This document shows positions 16,206 to 24,940 of a DNA stretch of 64,000 bases, piece by piece. The notes under the pieces are model-generated. The model was not told where the DNA came from. It did not search any database and saw only the letters and a list, made by a program, of their open reading frames with translations. Positions within the stretch are counted from its first letter, which is position 1. Each line of letters begins with the position of its first letter. The stretch comes from Subtercola boreus. Its GTDB lineage: Bacteria > Actinomycetota > Actinomycetes > Actinomycetales > Microbacteriaceae. Both the position numbers and the translations under genes were made by a program. The stretch spans positions 84,457 through 148,456 of the forward strand of contig NZ_NBXA01000002.1 in assembly GCF_003399625.1 (NCBI RefSeq), in the 5' to 3' direction.

Positions 16206-16767
16206 CGATGTCGTGGTAGCCGTACTGCTCCCAGAACCCCAGCTCGTGGTGGCTCATCAGGGTGATGCTGTTGACCCACTTCGCGCTCTTCCAGAGGTAG
16301 AGGTGCGGGATCAGCAGTCGCGCCGGCCCGCCGTGCTCGGGTGCGAGGTCGGAACCGTCGAACTGGAACGCGATCCACGCCTTGCCGCCGAGCAGGTCTG
16401 ACGTGCGCACGTTCGTCGTGTACCCGCCGTAGCAGGAGGCCATCGCGAACTCGGGGGTGGTGTCGACGCCCTCCAGCAGGTGATCGAGCGAGACACCCCG
16501 CCAGCCCATGCCGAACTGCGACCAGCGCGTCACGCAGTGCAGATCCACCGTGAAGTCGTCGACGGGGTTGCCCATCAGCGTCTCCCAGTTCCACGCCTTG
16601 AGCGTTCCGCCCGCGTCGCGCACCGAGAACGCCCAGTCGTCCTTCGCGATCGTCGGCGTGGGGCCCGCGGAGAGAACCGGGAAGTTCGTCACCTCGTACT
16701 GCCCCGGGGGCAGGAGCGGGTTCGCATCACGCCGCCTGCCGACAAAGCCTGGAGAGAAAATGCCCAT
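16174..16767 (-). CDS. Sulfite-oxidase-like molybdopterin-dependent oxidoreductase
   Basis: 197 residues, SUOX/MsrP-type molybdopterin domain. The molybdenum-ligating cysteine is in DLHCVTRWS, followed by WRGVSL, the ASCYGGYTTN segment and the C-terminal HHELGFWEQYGYHD, WKEERYS end. No twin-arginine signal or haem domain, so the enzyme is probably cytosolic, and the paired FNR-type flavoprotein would be its redox partner. Substrate unknown: sulfite, methionine sulfoxide or another oxyanion. Start ATG 16767; a GGAAAGAG sequence lies upstream. Divergent from the membrane metallopeptidase-like gene. Confidence 0.87.
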   Translation of the reverse strand: MGIFSPGFVGRRRDANPLLPPGQYEVTNFPVLSAGPTPTIAKDDWAFSVRDAGGTLKAWNWETLMGNPVDDFTVDLHCVTRWSQFGMGWRGVSLDHLLEGVDTTPEFAMASCYGGYTTNVRTSDLLGGKAWIAFQFDGSDLAPEHGGPARLLIPHLYLWKSAKWVNSITLMSHHELGFWEQYGYHDIGDPWKEERYS

Positions 16768-16851
16768 GATCTCTTCCTTTCGCCCGATGATCTTAAACTC
16801 AATCTAGCGAACGGGAAGCCCGCGCTGTTCTATCCGGGGGAGGAAGCTCGC

Positions 16852-17949
16852 ATGACGCTCTTCGACTTCGACGCACCGGGCGACGGATTCGAGCCGCCTG
16901 AGCCGCCGGTGCCGCGCAGCCGGGCGGCGGTGCTGATCCGCCGCATCGCCCTGATCGTCGTGATAGCGGTGATCATCGGGGTGCCGGTGGGGGCCGTGGC
17001 ATGGAGTTTCGTGTACCAGCGCGTCGAAGACCAGGTCGAGGTCTGGCAGTACCGCCCGAGCCCGGCGATCAGTGAGATGGCTGCCGAATCCGGCATGAGC
17101 GACGAGGGCCGGTTCTATTTCTACGCCAGCGCGCCGACGGTCGAGAACGCTGCCGACTTCCAGAGTGTCTGCGGTTCGTCGAGCGACGATTTCGTGCTGC
17201 TCGGGTGCTACACCGGTTCGAGCATCCATGTCTTCGATGTGGCGGATGCCCGGCTGAGCGGCATCCGGGGCGTGACCGCCGCGCACGAGATGCTGCACGC
17301 GGTCTACGCGCGGCTGAGCGACTCCGACCGCAGTGATCTCGACGTGCTGCTCGAGCAGCAGTACGAGGCGCACAAAGACGACCCGGACCTCGCCGCCCGC
17401 ATGCTGAGCTACGCCACAACGGAGCCGGGCCAGCGCGACAACGAGCTGCACTCCATCTTCGGTACGGAGGTTGCCGGTCTCAGCCCTGCTCTCGAAGCCC
17501 ACTACGCGAAATACTTCACCGATCGCAGCAAGGTCGTCGCGCTGAACGCTTCGTTCGAGGCGGTATTCAACCAGATCCACGACCAGGAGAGCGCGCTCGC
17601 CGCCCAGGTCAGCGCTGCCGGTGACGCCATCGACCGCGAGAGTGCGCAGTACTCCGCCGACAGCGACACTCTCAGCCAGGATGTTGCCGACTTCAACAGC
17701 AGGGCCTCGGCCGGCGACATCGTGAGCCGTGCCGAATTCGACCGGCAGCGCGCGGCGCTGGAGGGACGCCAAGCCGACCTTGCGACTCGTTACACGGGGA
17801 TCCAGAACGACATCACGGCGTACAACGCTCTGCGAGACCAGCTCGAGGCACTCAATTCACAGGCCCAGGAGCTCGGGCGAAGCCTCGACAGCACGCTCCA
17901 GGTGCCACCGACTCCGCCGCCCGCCCCGGCCCCGGTCGCGGGCGGGTAG
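16852..17949 (+). CDS. Membrane-anchored HExxH metallopeptidase-like protein with coiled coil
   Basis: 365 residues. A short cytoplasmic N-terminus and one transmembrane helix (about residues 28-50) put the rest outside. An extracellular domain with two nearby cysteines (FQSVCGSSS and LGCYTG) leads to TAAHEMLHAVYARL, the HExxH zinc-peptidase signature. It is followed by a helical region rich in Ala/Gln/Asp with coiled-coil character and a Pro-rich end (PPTPPPAPAP). Start ATG 16852 has GGGGGAGGAAG upstream. I do not recognise a named family. Zinc protease activity is a prediction from the motif alone; the third metal ligand is not obvious. Confidence 0.75.
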   Translation: MTLFDFDAPGDGFEPPEPPVPRSRAAVLIRRIALIVVIAVIIGVPVGAVAWSFVYQRVEDQVEVWQYRPSPAISEMAAESGMSDEGRFYFYASAPTVENAADFQSVCGSSSDDFVLLGCYTGSSIHVFDVADARLSGIRGVTAAHEMLHAVYARLSDSDRSDLDVLLEQQYEAHKDDPDLAARMLSYATTEPGQRDNELHSIFGTEVAGLSPALEAHYAKYFTDRSKVVALNASFEAVFNQIHDQESALAAQVSAAGDAIDRESAQYSADSDTLSQDVADFNSRASAGDIVSRAEFDRQRAALEGRQADLATRYTGIQNDITAYNALRDQLEALNSQAQELGRSLDSTLQVPPTPPPAPAPVAGG

Positions 17950-17978
17950 GCGCCGACTCACAACCGGATGCCCGGGTC

Positions 17979-19391
17979 TCAGCTGCCCCGGATCGTCTCG
18001 TACGCCGCCAGCGCGCGCTTCCGCGACTCGCCGAGGTCGACGATCGGCTCCGGATACCCGGGCGTTCCCGCCTCGGGCACGTACTGGTTGATGTACTCTC
18101 CGCCGCCGTCGAACTTCTTCGCCTGCAGCTCCGGATTGAACACGCGGAAGTAGGGTGCGGCATCCGCTCCCGAACCCGCGACCCACTGCCAGTTCATCGT
18201 GTTGCTGGCCGGGTCGGCATCGACCAGGGTGTCCCAGAACCAGGCCTCGCCGAGCCGCCAGTCGAGCAGCAGATTCTTGACGAGGAACGAGGCGGTGACC
18301 ATCCGGATGCGGTTGTGCATCACCCCGGTCTGCCAGAGCTCCCGCATGCCGGCATCGACGATCGGAATGCCCGTCTGGCCCTGCTGCCAGCGTCCGAGCA
18401 CCTCGGGATCGGGGTCGTTCCACGGGAACGCGTTGAACGCCGGGCGCATGTTCTCTGTGCCGAGCTTCGGCCAGTGGTAGAGCAGGTGGTAGGCGAACTC
18501 GCGCCAGCCGATCTCCCGGAGGAAGGATGCCGCACCGTCGGCCGACGACGCATCCCGCATCCCGTGCCAGACCTGGAACGGGCTCATCTCCCCGTGCCGG
18601 AGCCGTGGCGACATTCTGGAGGTCGAATCCTTCGAGGGGAAGTCGCGCTCGCGCTGGTAGTCGCCGAGCCCCTCCTTCTCGAAGGCGCGGAGTTCGGCAT
18701 GGGCTGCCTTCTCGCCGGGCGTCCACGTGTCGCGGAGTCCGGCGGCCCAGTCGGGCCTGGTCGGCAGGAAGCCCCAGTCGCCGAGCTCCTCACTCGACAC
18801 AGCCTTCGCTCCGTTCGCGCCGGTCGCACCGGTGACGTGGCCGGCCGAGGGTGCAGGCAGTGGATGCCGCGGGGTGGGCGCGCCGAGGCATGCCCGCCAG
18901 AACGGGGTGAACACCTTGTACGGCTGGCCCTGCCCCGTGCGGAGCGTCCACGGTTCGAAGAGCAGGTTGGCCTGGAAGCTCCGTGCCTCGACGCCCGCCT
19001 CCTTCAGACTGGTCTTGATCGACGCGTCGAGTTCCCGCTCCGCGAGACCGTAACGGCGGTTCCAGTACACCGCGCCGGCCTTCGTCTCCCGCTGCAGTCC
19101 GGCGATGACATCGGCAGCGGGGCCGGAGCGGAGGGTGAGGCTGAGGCCCCGGGCATCCAGTTGATCGGCGAGAGCGGTGAGCGAATGGTGCAGCCACCAC
19201 TTCGCGGCCCCGCCGTTCGGCCTGATGCCGGGGGAGTCGTCGCTGAAGACATCCGCGTTCGAGTAGTCGGTCTCTTCGTCGAAGACGTAGACGCAGACAA
19301 TCGGTTCGCCGCGTTCGGCGGCGGCGTGCAGGGCCGGATGATCGCCCACCCGCAGGTCGTCGCGGAACCAGACGATGCTGGGGGAGGCCAT
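17979..19391 (-). CDS. phrB: Deoxyribodipyrimidine photolyase
   Basis: 470 residues, class I CPD photolyase/cryptochrome family, which repairs UV pyrimidine dimers using light and FADH-. N-terminal antenna domain begins IVWFRDDLRVGDHPAL. The FAD domain shows GWREFAYHLLYH, the MHNRIRM loop, DWRLGEAWFWDTLVDAD, NWQWVAGSGADAAPYFR and a RVFNP end. The length is usual. The start ATG overlaps the last base of the upstream marR stop (TGATG), so the pair is a coupled operon and the regulator probably controls photolyase expression. Confidence 0.95.
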   Translation of the reverse strand: MASPSIVWFRDDLRVGDHPALHAAAERGEPIVCVYVFDEETDYSNADVFSDDSPGIRPNGGAAKWWLHHSLTALADQLDARGLSLTLRSGPAADVIAGLQRETKAGAVYWNRRYGLAERELDASIKTSLKEAGVEARSFQANLLFEPWTLRTGQGQPYKVFTPFWRACLGAPTPRHPLPAPSAGHVTGATGANGAKAVSSEELGDWGFLPTRPDWAAGLRDTWTPGEKAAHAELRAFEKEGLGDYQRERDFPSKDSTSRMSPRLRHGEMSPFQVWHGMRDASSADGAASFLREIGWREFAYHLLYHWPKLGTENMRPAFNAFPWNDPDPEVLGRWQQGQTGIPIVDAGMRELWQTGVMHNRIRMVTASFLVKNLLLDWRLGEAWFWDTLVDADPASNTMNWQWVAGSGADAAPYFRVFNPELQAKKFDGGGEYINQYVPEAGTPGYPEPIVDLGESRKRALAAYETIRGS

Positions 19392-19882
19392 CAGGCGCCC
19401 GGGGTTTCGACGATGCAGTCGTCGTCGACACCGCTCGCGCCGATGCGGAGCTTGTCGCAGAGCGCCGCCAGCTGGGCGAGTTCGTCGTCGGTGAGCGCCT
19501 TGGTCATCTGGCCGGTGATGGAGCGGCCGTGGGTGCGTGCGGCATCACGGTAGACGTCGAAGCCCTTCTCGGTCAGCGCGACGATCGTGCCGCGCCCGTC
19601 GGTGGGGTCGACGGATTTGGCGACAAGACCCCGCAGGGCGAGCCGGTCGACCAGCCGCGAGACGCTCGGCTGGGTGAGGAGCGTGCGGGAGTTCAGGTCG
19701 CGGATGCGCATCCGCCGTTTCGGCTGGAACGACAGCGTGTACAGCACGTCGTACTCGGTGAAGGAGACCCCTTTGAAGGGAAAATCTTCTGCGAGAGTGC
19801 GCATCACCTGCACCTGGGCGCGGAAGAGGGACTCCCACGAGGCGATCGGCGACACCTTTGTCACAAGGGTTCTGTCAGTCAT
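19391..19882 (-). CDS. MarR-family transcriptional regulator
   Basis: 163 residues, winged helix of the MarR family: N-terminal dimerisation helices, SFTEYDVLYTLSFQP, recognition helix region TQPSVSRLVDRLALRGLV and the wing DPTDGRGTIVALTEKG. Usually a dimeric repressor released by small aromatic ligands. It is translationally coupled to the photolyase gene. The start ATG has TACCCT exactly six bases upstream (19894-19889), a leaderless layout. The C-terminal tail carries two acidic residues and a cysteine (DDDC), so redox or metal sensing is conceivable but speculative. Confidence 0.9.
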   Translation of the reverse strand: MTDRTLVTKVSPIASWESLFRAQVQVMRTLAEDFPFKGVSFTEYDVLYTLSFQPKRRMRIRDLNSRTLLTQPSVSRLVDRLALRGLVAKSVDPTDGRGTIVALTEKGFDVYRDAARTHGRSITGQMTKALTDDELAQLAALCDKLRIGASGVDDDCIVETPGA

Positions 19883-19949
19883 GACTACAGGGTAGTTCGT
19901 CGGTGGTGTCGGGCCGGGTGGGTTGCGCGCGTGGGCCGTTAAACGGACA

Positions 19950-19981
19950 AGAGCCGGTCGTAGAGGCTAACGACCGGCTCT
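19950..19981. terminator. Strong GC hairpin between divergent genes
   Basis: Perfect 12-bp stem (19950-19961 with 19970-19981) and 8-base loop, ending in CTCTTT on the plus strand. It sits between marR (minus) and a secreted-protein gene (plus), where neither gene needs a terminator. It could end a short unannotated RNA or be the relic of a lost gene. Confidence 0.5.
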
Positions 19982-20153
19982 TTCCCTTGCACCAAGAGTG
20001 TCCTGCAATCACATTCCGCGCTTCGCTGCCACAGCAAACAACTAACGCTCTTGAACTATATAACGGTTGCGTAACGGAGCGCTAGTTACCCAATCGTTAT
20101 TTTTCCAAGAGTTTGCCCAGAGGACGTTTCGGCCCCTTCCGATAACATGACGT

Positions 20154-21116
20154 ATGCTCATTTTGATCAAGAGGTTCCTCAGGTCCCTCGCTCTCAGCGC
20201 CTGCACGGTCGTCGCGGCAGCAATATTCATCGTCATTCCAGCCTCGAGTTCATCCGCACTCGGCTGCGTGCTCGGACCCAGCCTGGGAGCGGCCGCTGCC
20301 AAGGTCGGAATCTCATGCCCCACCGTTGAGGGCGATGGGGGAATTGAAGGAGAGGGTGGCGGCGCGTGGGGGTCGGCGCCCGGAGCGTGCAGGTATGGAT
20401 GGAGCAACGCCAACCTGCCCGCAGGTCTCTTCGATTACCTGCAGACTCTGCCAAGTAAGACAAATGACTTCATGGTGGGTAGGCAGCACATTAATCAGAC
20501 TGTGTTCCAGAAGAACGGAAAGTTCGCTGGTCGAATCTCCATCACTTTTCGCGACGACAGCAGCTTCGTCATGACGGTAGATCTCCTCAATCGATCCTGG
20601 GGTAGCCACGAGTTTGTCTACTTCGATTGTGCCCAATCTTCGGGCGGCCCGACGTATGAGAATCTCGGCGGGAGTCTCTTCCTCGCTATGCCTGGCTCAA
20701 CCGATCCTGTCCCTGCGGGTGTTCGAGGCTCGATAGTGGCGCATGGCGCAACATCTTCCCTGCCCGCTAAGAAGTTCCTCCTTCGAGTCGACGTCACGAA
20801 CGCGGGTACCTCAAACAACTATGCGGAGATTGATCTCGGACTGGCGGGATATTCGATCGACACGATTCCAACTCTTCCCGCGGGTATGAATTGTGTGCCC
20901 TTGGAGGGGCTCATTTGCTCCTACAACGGGCTGAACGCCGGACAGACGGTGACGGTCGTGCTGGTGCTGAGTCAAGAAAATGACCTACCTGGCGGCACTC
21001 CCGTTGATATTGCAGTGTCCGCTTCGGGATTTCAAAAGGTACATGTCGTTGACGGCGTTGTTGCTCTAAATCGGCCGGTGACAGTCAGCAATCTCTACAG
21101 GATCACACCACTTTGA
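20154..21116 (+). CDS. Secreted protein of unknown function, lower GC
   Basis: 320 residues. Basic start, hydrophobic signal segment and a cleavage-like SSALG near residue 37; no C-terminal anchor, so probably released. The mature part has Gly-rich GGIEGEGGGAWG, several cysteines and two beta-rich halves; the second (LRVDVTNAGTSNNYAEIDL onward) resembles a CARDB/DUF11-type adhesion-like beta sandwich. Codon third positions contain visibly more A and T than neighbours, and the upstream region (20041-20153) is AT-rich with two TAACGG copies 11 bases apart (20061, 20072). TAACAT lies five bases before the ATG. This suggests an acquired or fast-evolving gene. Function not recognised. Confidence 0.7.
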   Translation: MLILIKRFLRSLALSACTVVAAAIFIVIPASSSSALGCVLGPSLGAAAAKVGISCPTVEGDGGIEGEGGGAWGSAPGACRYGWSNANLPAGLFDYLQTLPSKTNDFMVGRQHINQTVFQKNGKFAGRISITFRDDSSFVMTVDLLNRSWGSHEFVYFDCAQSSGGPTYENLGGSLFLAMPGSTDPVPAGVRGSIVAHGATSSLPAKKFLLRVDVTNAGTSNNYAEIDLGLAGYSIDTIPTLPAGMNCVPLEGLICSYNGLNAGQTVTVVLVLSQENDLPGGTPVDIAVSASGFQKVHVVDGVVALNRPVTVSNLYRITPL

Positions 21117-21256
21117 AGTTCGGGTTTCGTGGGGGTGGCGGGTGATCCCGGGCAGCGAGAGTGCACAACCCGAGGACAATCTTCGAGTTGTGCACTCAGT
21201 TGCTGCCTGCGAATTGTGCCCTTCATCTAATCCACAGAATCACGCTCATTCAGCAG

Positions 21257-22480
21257 CTACGCCGCGTCGAGGTACCCGTTCGGGTTCAGAACGTACTTCG
21301 TGGCGGCACCGGCGTCGAATTCGGCGTAGCCCCGGGGAGCATCCTCAAGGGTGATCGCCTGCGCGTTCACGTTCTTCGCGATGTGCACCCGGTCGTGCAG
21401 GATCGCCTGCATCAGGCCGTGGTTGTACTTCATCACCGGGCACTGGCCCGTCGTGAACGAGAGCGACTTGGCCCAGCCGGTGCCGAGGCTCAGGCTGAGG
21501 GAGCCCTTCTTGGCGGCCTCGTCGATTCCGCCCGGGTCTCCGGTCACATACAGTCCGGGGATGCCCAGGGCGCCGCCCGCTGCCGTGATGTCCATGAGCG
21601 AGTTGAGCACCGTTGCGGGTGCCTCCGCCGCATCGGCACCGTGGCCCTGGCCTCGCGCCTCGAAGCCGACGGCGTCGATGCCGCAGTCGACCTCCGGGAT
21701 GCCGAGGATCTGCTCGATCTGGTCGACGATGTCGCCCTGGCTGAGGTCGATCGTCTCGCATCCGAAGCTCCTGGCCTGCTCCAGGCGTCCGGCGTTCATG
21801 TCGCCGACGATCACCGCGGCCGCACCGAGAAGCAGAGCGGATGTCGCGGCCGCCAGTCCGACGGGCCCCGCGCCTGCGACGTACACCGTCGAGCCGACGC
21901 CCACGCCCGCGGTCACCGCGCCGTGGAAGCCCGTCGGGAAGATGTCGGAGAGCATCGTCAGGTCGAGGATCTTCTCGAGGGCCTGGTCGCGATCCGGGAA
22001 CTTCAGCAGGTTCCAGTCGGCGTACGGCACCAGCACGAATTCGGCCTGGCCGCCGACCCAGCCGCCCATGTCGACATACCCGTAGGCGCTGCCCGGGCGG
22101 TCGGGGTTGACGTTCAGGCAGATGCCGGTCTTCCGCTCCTTGCAGTTGCGACAGCGCCCGCAGGCGATGTTGAACGGCACCGAGACGATGTCGCCGACCT
22201 TGATGAACTCGACGCCGGGGCCGACCTCCACCACCTCGCCCGTGATCTCGTGGCCGAGCACGAGGTTGACGGGTGCGGTCGTCCTGCCGCGCACCATGTG
22301 CTGGTCGGATCCGCAGATGTTGGTCGCGACGGTGCGGATGATCGCACCGTGCGGAACCTTCCGGCCGATGTTCGCCGGGTTCACGCCCGGCCCGTCCTTC
22401 AGCTCGAACGTGGGGTAGTCGATGTCGATGACTTCGACGACTCCGGGTGCCTTGTAGGCGACTGCTCTGTTCTCTGCCAC
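21257..22480 (-). CDS. fdhA: Glutathione-independent formaldehyde dehydrogenase
   Basis: 407 residues, zinc-dependent medium-chain dehydrogenase of the FdhA type. Catalytic zinc site NICGSDQHMVRGR, LGHEITGEV; structural zinc cysteines in ACGRCRNCKERKTGIC; NAD-binding GAGPVGL and GDMN; and the FdhA-specific long insert GFEARGQGHG. It oxidises formaldehyde to formate with NAD+ without glutathione or mycothiol, though some members act as aldehyde dismutases. The start is GTG 22480, six bases after a perfect AAGGAGG. Monocistronic; likely a detoxification enzyme. Confidence 0.93.
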   Translation of the reverse strand: MAENRAVAYKAPGVVEVIDIDYPTFELKDGPGVNPANIGRKVPHGAIIRTVATNICGSDQHMVRGRTTAPVNLVLGHEITGEVVEVGPGVEFIKVGDIVSVPFNIACGRCRNCKERKTGICLNVNPDRPGSAYGYVDMGGWVGGQAEFVLVPYADWNLLKFPDRDQALEKILDLTMLSDIFPTGFHGAVTAGVGVGSTVYVAGAGPVGLAAATSALLLGAAAVIVGDMNAGRLEQARSFGCETIDLSQGDIVDQIEQILGIPEVDCGIDAVGFEARGQGHGADAAEAPATVLNSLMDITAAGGALGIPGLYVTGDPGGIDEAAKKGSLSLSLGTGWAKSLSFTTGQCPVMKYNHGLMQAILHDRVHIAKNVNAQAITLEDAPRGYAEFDAGAATKYVLNPNGYLDAA

Positions 22481-22615
22481 GTGATCCTCCTTGATCAACG
22501 GCCCGGTTGGGGCCGGTCTGCCCAGCCTATGGCGGGCACGCCGCGTGCGGTCAGATCACGAATCCGATTGACAGTTTCGCCCCATCCCACTATCGAACGA
22601 ACAGAGGGAGAAGGG

Positions 22616-23359
22616 CTAGATCAGGTCGGGGGACGGGGTCGAACTCTGGCGCACCGAGACGTCAGCGTGACGGTCGAAACGGTAGCCGACGCCGCGCACG
22701 GTGCGCACGATGTCCTCGTAGTCGCCGAGCTTCGCGCGGAGGCGGCGCACGTGCACGTCGATGGTGCGCTCATTGGGGATGTCGTCGAGATCTTCGTGGC
22801 CTGCGCCCCAGAGAGACGAGATGAGTTCGGCGCGCTCGATGGTGCGACCCTCGCGGAGCACCAGGTACTGCAGCAGCTCGAACTCCTTGTAGGTCAGGTT
22901 CGCGGCTTCATTGTCGAGTAGCACGCGCTTGCGGGAGAGGTCGACGACCACTCCGTCACGGGCACGATCGGACGGATCGGCTCCGGGCTCGGTGTTCTGG
23001 CGGTGCTTGGCGAGTGCGGACGGATCCTGCAGCGCGAGGCGCACGACCTCGACGTCACGACCTCCGGATCCGCGCGGCGCCAGGGCGACGGCGGCGTAGG
23101 TCTCGGAGCTCGGGGCGAGCTGGGCGACGAGCGCCCTGATCTGCGAGACGATCGAGCCGAGCGAGGTTCCGTCGGCTTCGGCCTTCTCCTCGTCGAGCCC
23201 TACATACACGACGAAGCCGCGGGCCTCGGTGCCGGCGGGCACCGCACGGATGTGGGGGGCCGGGGCAGCGGTCGACAGTGGCGCCGAGTGGATGGCCGGG
23301 GTCTCGGCCGGGGCGACGTAGGAGGTGGTGCGGGGGCTGGTCAGGTGTGCAATGGACAC
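22616..23359 (-). CDS. Orphan winged-helix (OmpR/PhoB-type) transcriptional regulator without receiver domain
   Basis: 247 residues. C-terminal trans_reg_C DNA-binding domain is complete: LTYKEFELLQYLV, EGRTIERAELISSLWG, ERTIDVHVRRLRAKLG, VRTVRGVGYRFD. The N-terminal 130 residues are Ala/Pro-rich, then alpha/beta (GFVVYVGLDEEKAEAD, IVSQIRALVAQL), with no phospho-acceptor receiver signature, so it is not a normal two-component regulator and no kinase is adjacent. Start GTG 23359, with GAAGGA upstream. Its long upstream gap carries two palindromes. From memory, similar orphan regulators are common in Microbacteriaceae. Confidence 0.85.
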   Translation of the reverse strand: MSIAHLTSPRTTSYVAPAETPAIHSAPLSTAAPAPHIRAVPAGTEARGFVVYVGLDEEKAEADGTSLGSIVSQIRALVAQLAPSSETYAAVALAPRGSGGRDVEVVRLALQDPSALAKHRQNTEPGADPSDRARDGVVVDLSRKRVLLDNEAANLTYKEFELLQYLVLREGRTIERAELISSLWGAGHEDLDDIPNERTIDVHVRRLRAKLGDYEDIVRTVRGVGYRFDRHADVSVRQSSTPSPDLI

Positions 23360-23762
23360 GGGGATGTTCCTTCGGGTGATGATGCTGTGCACCGGCGGCC
23401 ACGAGGGGCCTGGCGAGCGGTGCTGTGAGTCGAGTCGGCAGGAGCCGGAGAACGGATGACGGCGGCGCGGCATCCGGGAGCCGTACGACGGCCACGCCCA
23501 CAGAGTGCGGGTGCGGTGAGCGTCAGGGCTCGGCGAGGGGTGTTCTCGTCAGCGACACATTCGACAACGCATGGCCGCGCCGCCGGGCATCATCATGCCG
23601 GCGTTCCTCAGAGCCTCGAAGGAGGTTGGGGCGGTCGCATTGTCATACATACTCATGAGTAAAGCCGATTATCGGCGCCCATGTCAATTCTTTTGCGCGT
23701 ATCCGGGCCGAATCGCTGGATGCTGCGGCAGTTCGCCTCAGGGCAGTGGCGAACACTGCGTG
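23360..23762. promoter_or_regulatory. 403-base gap with two adjacent operator-like palindromes
   Basis: No credible gene. Near its AT-richer centre are TACTCATGAGTA, a perfect 12-bp palindrome (23650-23661), and two bases later GCCGAT-T-ATCGGC with perfect 6-bp arms (23664-23676). They lie upstream of the orphan winged-helix gene and downstream of upp (both minus strand), so they probably control the regulator gene, perhaps by autoregulation. Confidence 0.5.
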
Positions 23763-24395
23763 CTACACCAGGCCGTAGAGCCGGTCTCCCGCGTCGCCCA
23801 GCCCGGGCACGATGTAGCCGTTCTCGTTCAGTCGCTCATCCAGTGCGCCGAGCACCAGCGTGACATCGCGGCCCTCTGTGCGCTTCTCGAGCATCTCCAC
23901 GCCCTCGGGAGCGGCGAGCAGGCAGATCGCCGTGACGTCGACGGCGCCCCGGTCGAAGAGGAAGTCGATGGCCGCGCTCAGCGACCCGCCCGTGGCGAGC
24001 ATCGGGTCGAGCACGAAGCACTGCCGGTCGCTGAGGTCGTCGGGCAGCCGCTCGGCATATGTCGTGGGCTGCAGGGTCTCTTCGTTCCGAACCATGCCGA
24101 GAAAACCGACCTCGGCCGTGGGCACGAGTTTCACCATGCCTTCGAGCATGCCGAGCCCGGCGCGGAGGATCGGCACGACCAGGGGCCGCGGCTCGCTGAG
24201 GGCCACACCGGTGGTGGTCGTCACGGGTGTCTCGATGGTGACCTCGTTGATGCGCACGTTCCGCGTCGCCTCATAGGCCAGCAGCGTGACGAGCTCCTCG
24301 GTGAGTGCCCGGAACGTCGCCGACGGCGTGGTCTTGTCGCGCAGCACTGTCAGTTTGTGCGTGATGAGCGGGTGGTCGGCAACGTGTACTCGCAT
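23763..24395 (-). CDS. upp: Uracil phosphoribosyltransferase
   Basis: 210 residues, the usual length. Salvages uracil to UMP with PRPP. The PRPP-binding loop DPMLATGGS and the C-terminal uracil-binding [16 protein letters not shown] are intact, as is the N-terminal [12 protein letters not shown]. The start ATG has TAGATT exactly six bases upstream (24407-24402), a leaderless arrangement. Divergent from tadA, as in many Actinobacteria. Confidence 0.97.
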   Translation of the reverse strand: MRVHVADHPLITHKLTVLRDKTTPSATFRALTEELVTLLAYEATRNVRINEVTIETPVTTTTGVALSEPRPLVVPILRAGLGMLEGMVKLVPTAEVGFLGMVRNEETLQPTTYAERLPDDLSDRQCFVLDPMLATGGSLSAAIDFLFDRGAVDVTAICLLAAPEGVEMLEKRTEGRDVTLVLGALDERLNENGYIVPGLGDAGDRLYGLV

Positions 24396-24457
24396 AGGCT
24401 CAATCTACAGGTGTGCCGCTGCCGCGGCACCGTCCCGGAACGGCTGGAGGAGCGCAC

Positions 24458-24940
24458 GTGCCCATGCCGCTTCCGCCTGCCTCGCCCGAACACGACGGGT
24501 GGATGCTCGAAGCCCTCGCGGAGGCCCGGCAGGCGTTGCGCACGGCTGATGTGCCGGTCGGCGCGGTCGTCGTCGGCGCGAACGGTGAGCTGCTGGCCCG
24601 CGGGCACAACGAGCGGGAGCTGCTGAACGATCCGACAGCCCATGCCGAGATCGTCGCGCTGAGGCGGGCGGCCGCACTTCTCGGGGACTGGCAGCTGGCA
24701 GGCAGCACGCTCGTCGTGACACTCGAGCCCTGCGTGATGTGCGCCGGAGCCATCCTGGCCGCCCGCGTCGCGCGCGTGGTCTTCGGCGCCTGGGACGACA
24801 AGGCCGGGGCTGCCGGATCTGTCTACGACGTGCTGCGCGATCGTCGGCTGAATCATCGTGTCGAAGTGTTCGCCGGGGTTCGCGCCGAGGAGAGCGGCGA
24901 ACTGCTCAGCGGCTTCTTCCGCGAACATCTTCAGGCATAG
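24458..24940 (+). CDS. tadA: tRNA-specific adenosine(34) deaminase
   Basis: 160 residues, cytidine-deaminase fold. Zinc and catalytic motif HAEIVAL and the second zinc motif PCVMCAGA are intact; the FGAWDDKAGAAGS loop is typical of TadA. It converts wobble adenosine 34 of tRNA-Arg to inosine. GGAGGAG (24446-24452) five bases before GTG 24458 decides the start over ATG 24464 and over GTG 24413. Confidence 0.94.
   Translation: MPMPLPPASPEHDGWMLEALAEARQALRTADVPVGAVVVGANGELLARGHNERELLNDPTAHAEIVALRRAAALLGDWQLAGSTLVVTLEPCVMCAGAILAARVARVVFGAWDDKAGAAGSVYDVLRDRRLNHRVEVFAGVRAEESGELLSGFFREHLQA

Noticed and set aside
16174..16767. Tat-exported MsrP-type enzyme
   Set aside because: The RRR near the N-terminus lacks the hydrophobic segment of a Tat signal, so export is not supported.
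23763..24395. Extension of the upp neighbourhood by a tRNA gene near tadA
   Set aside because: I looked for cloverleaf arms and a TTC-type T loop in the gaps around upp and tadA and saw none; no convincing tRNA or rRNA gene was recognised anywhere in the window.
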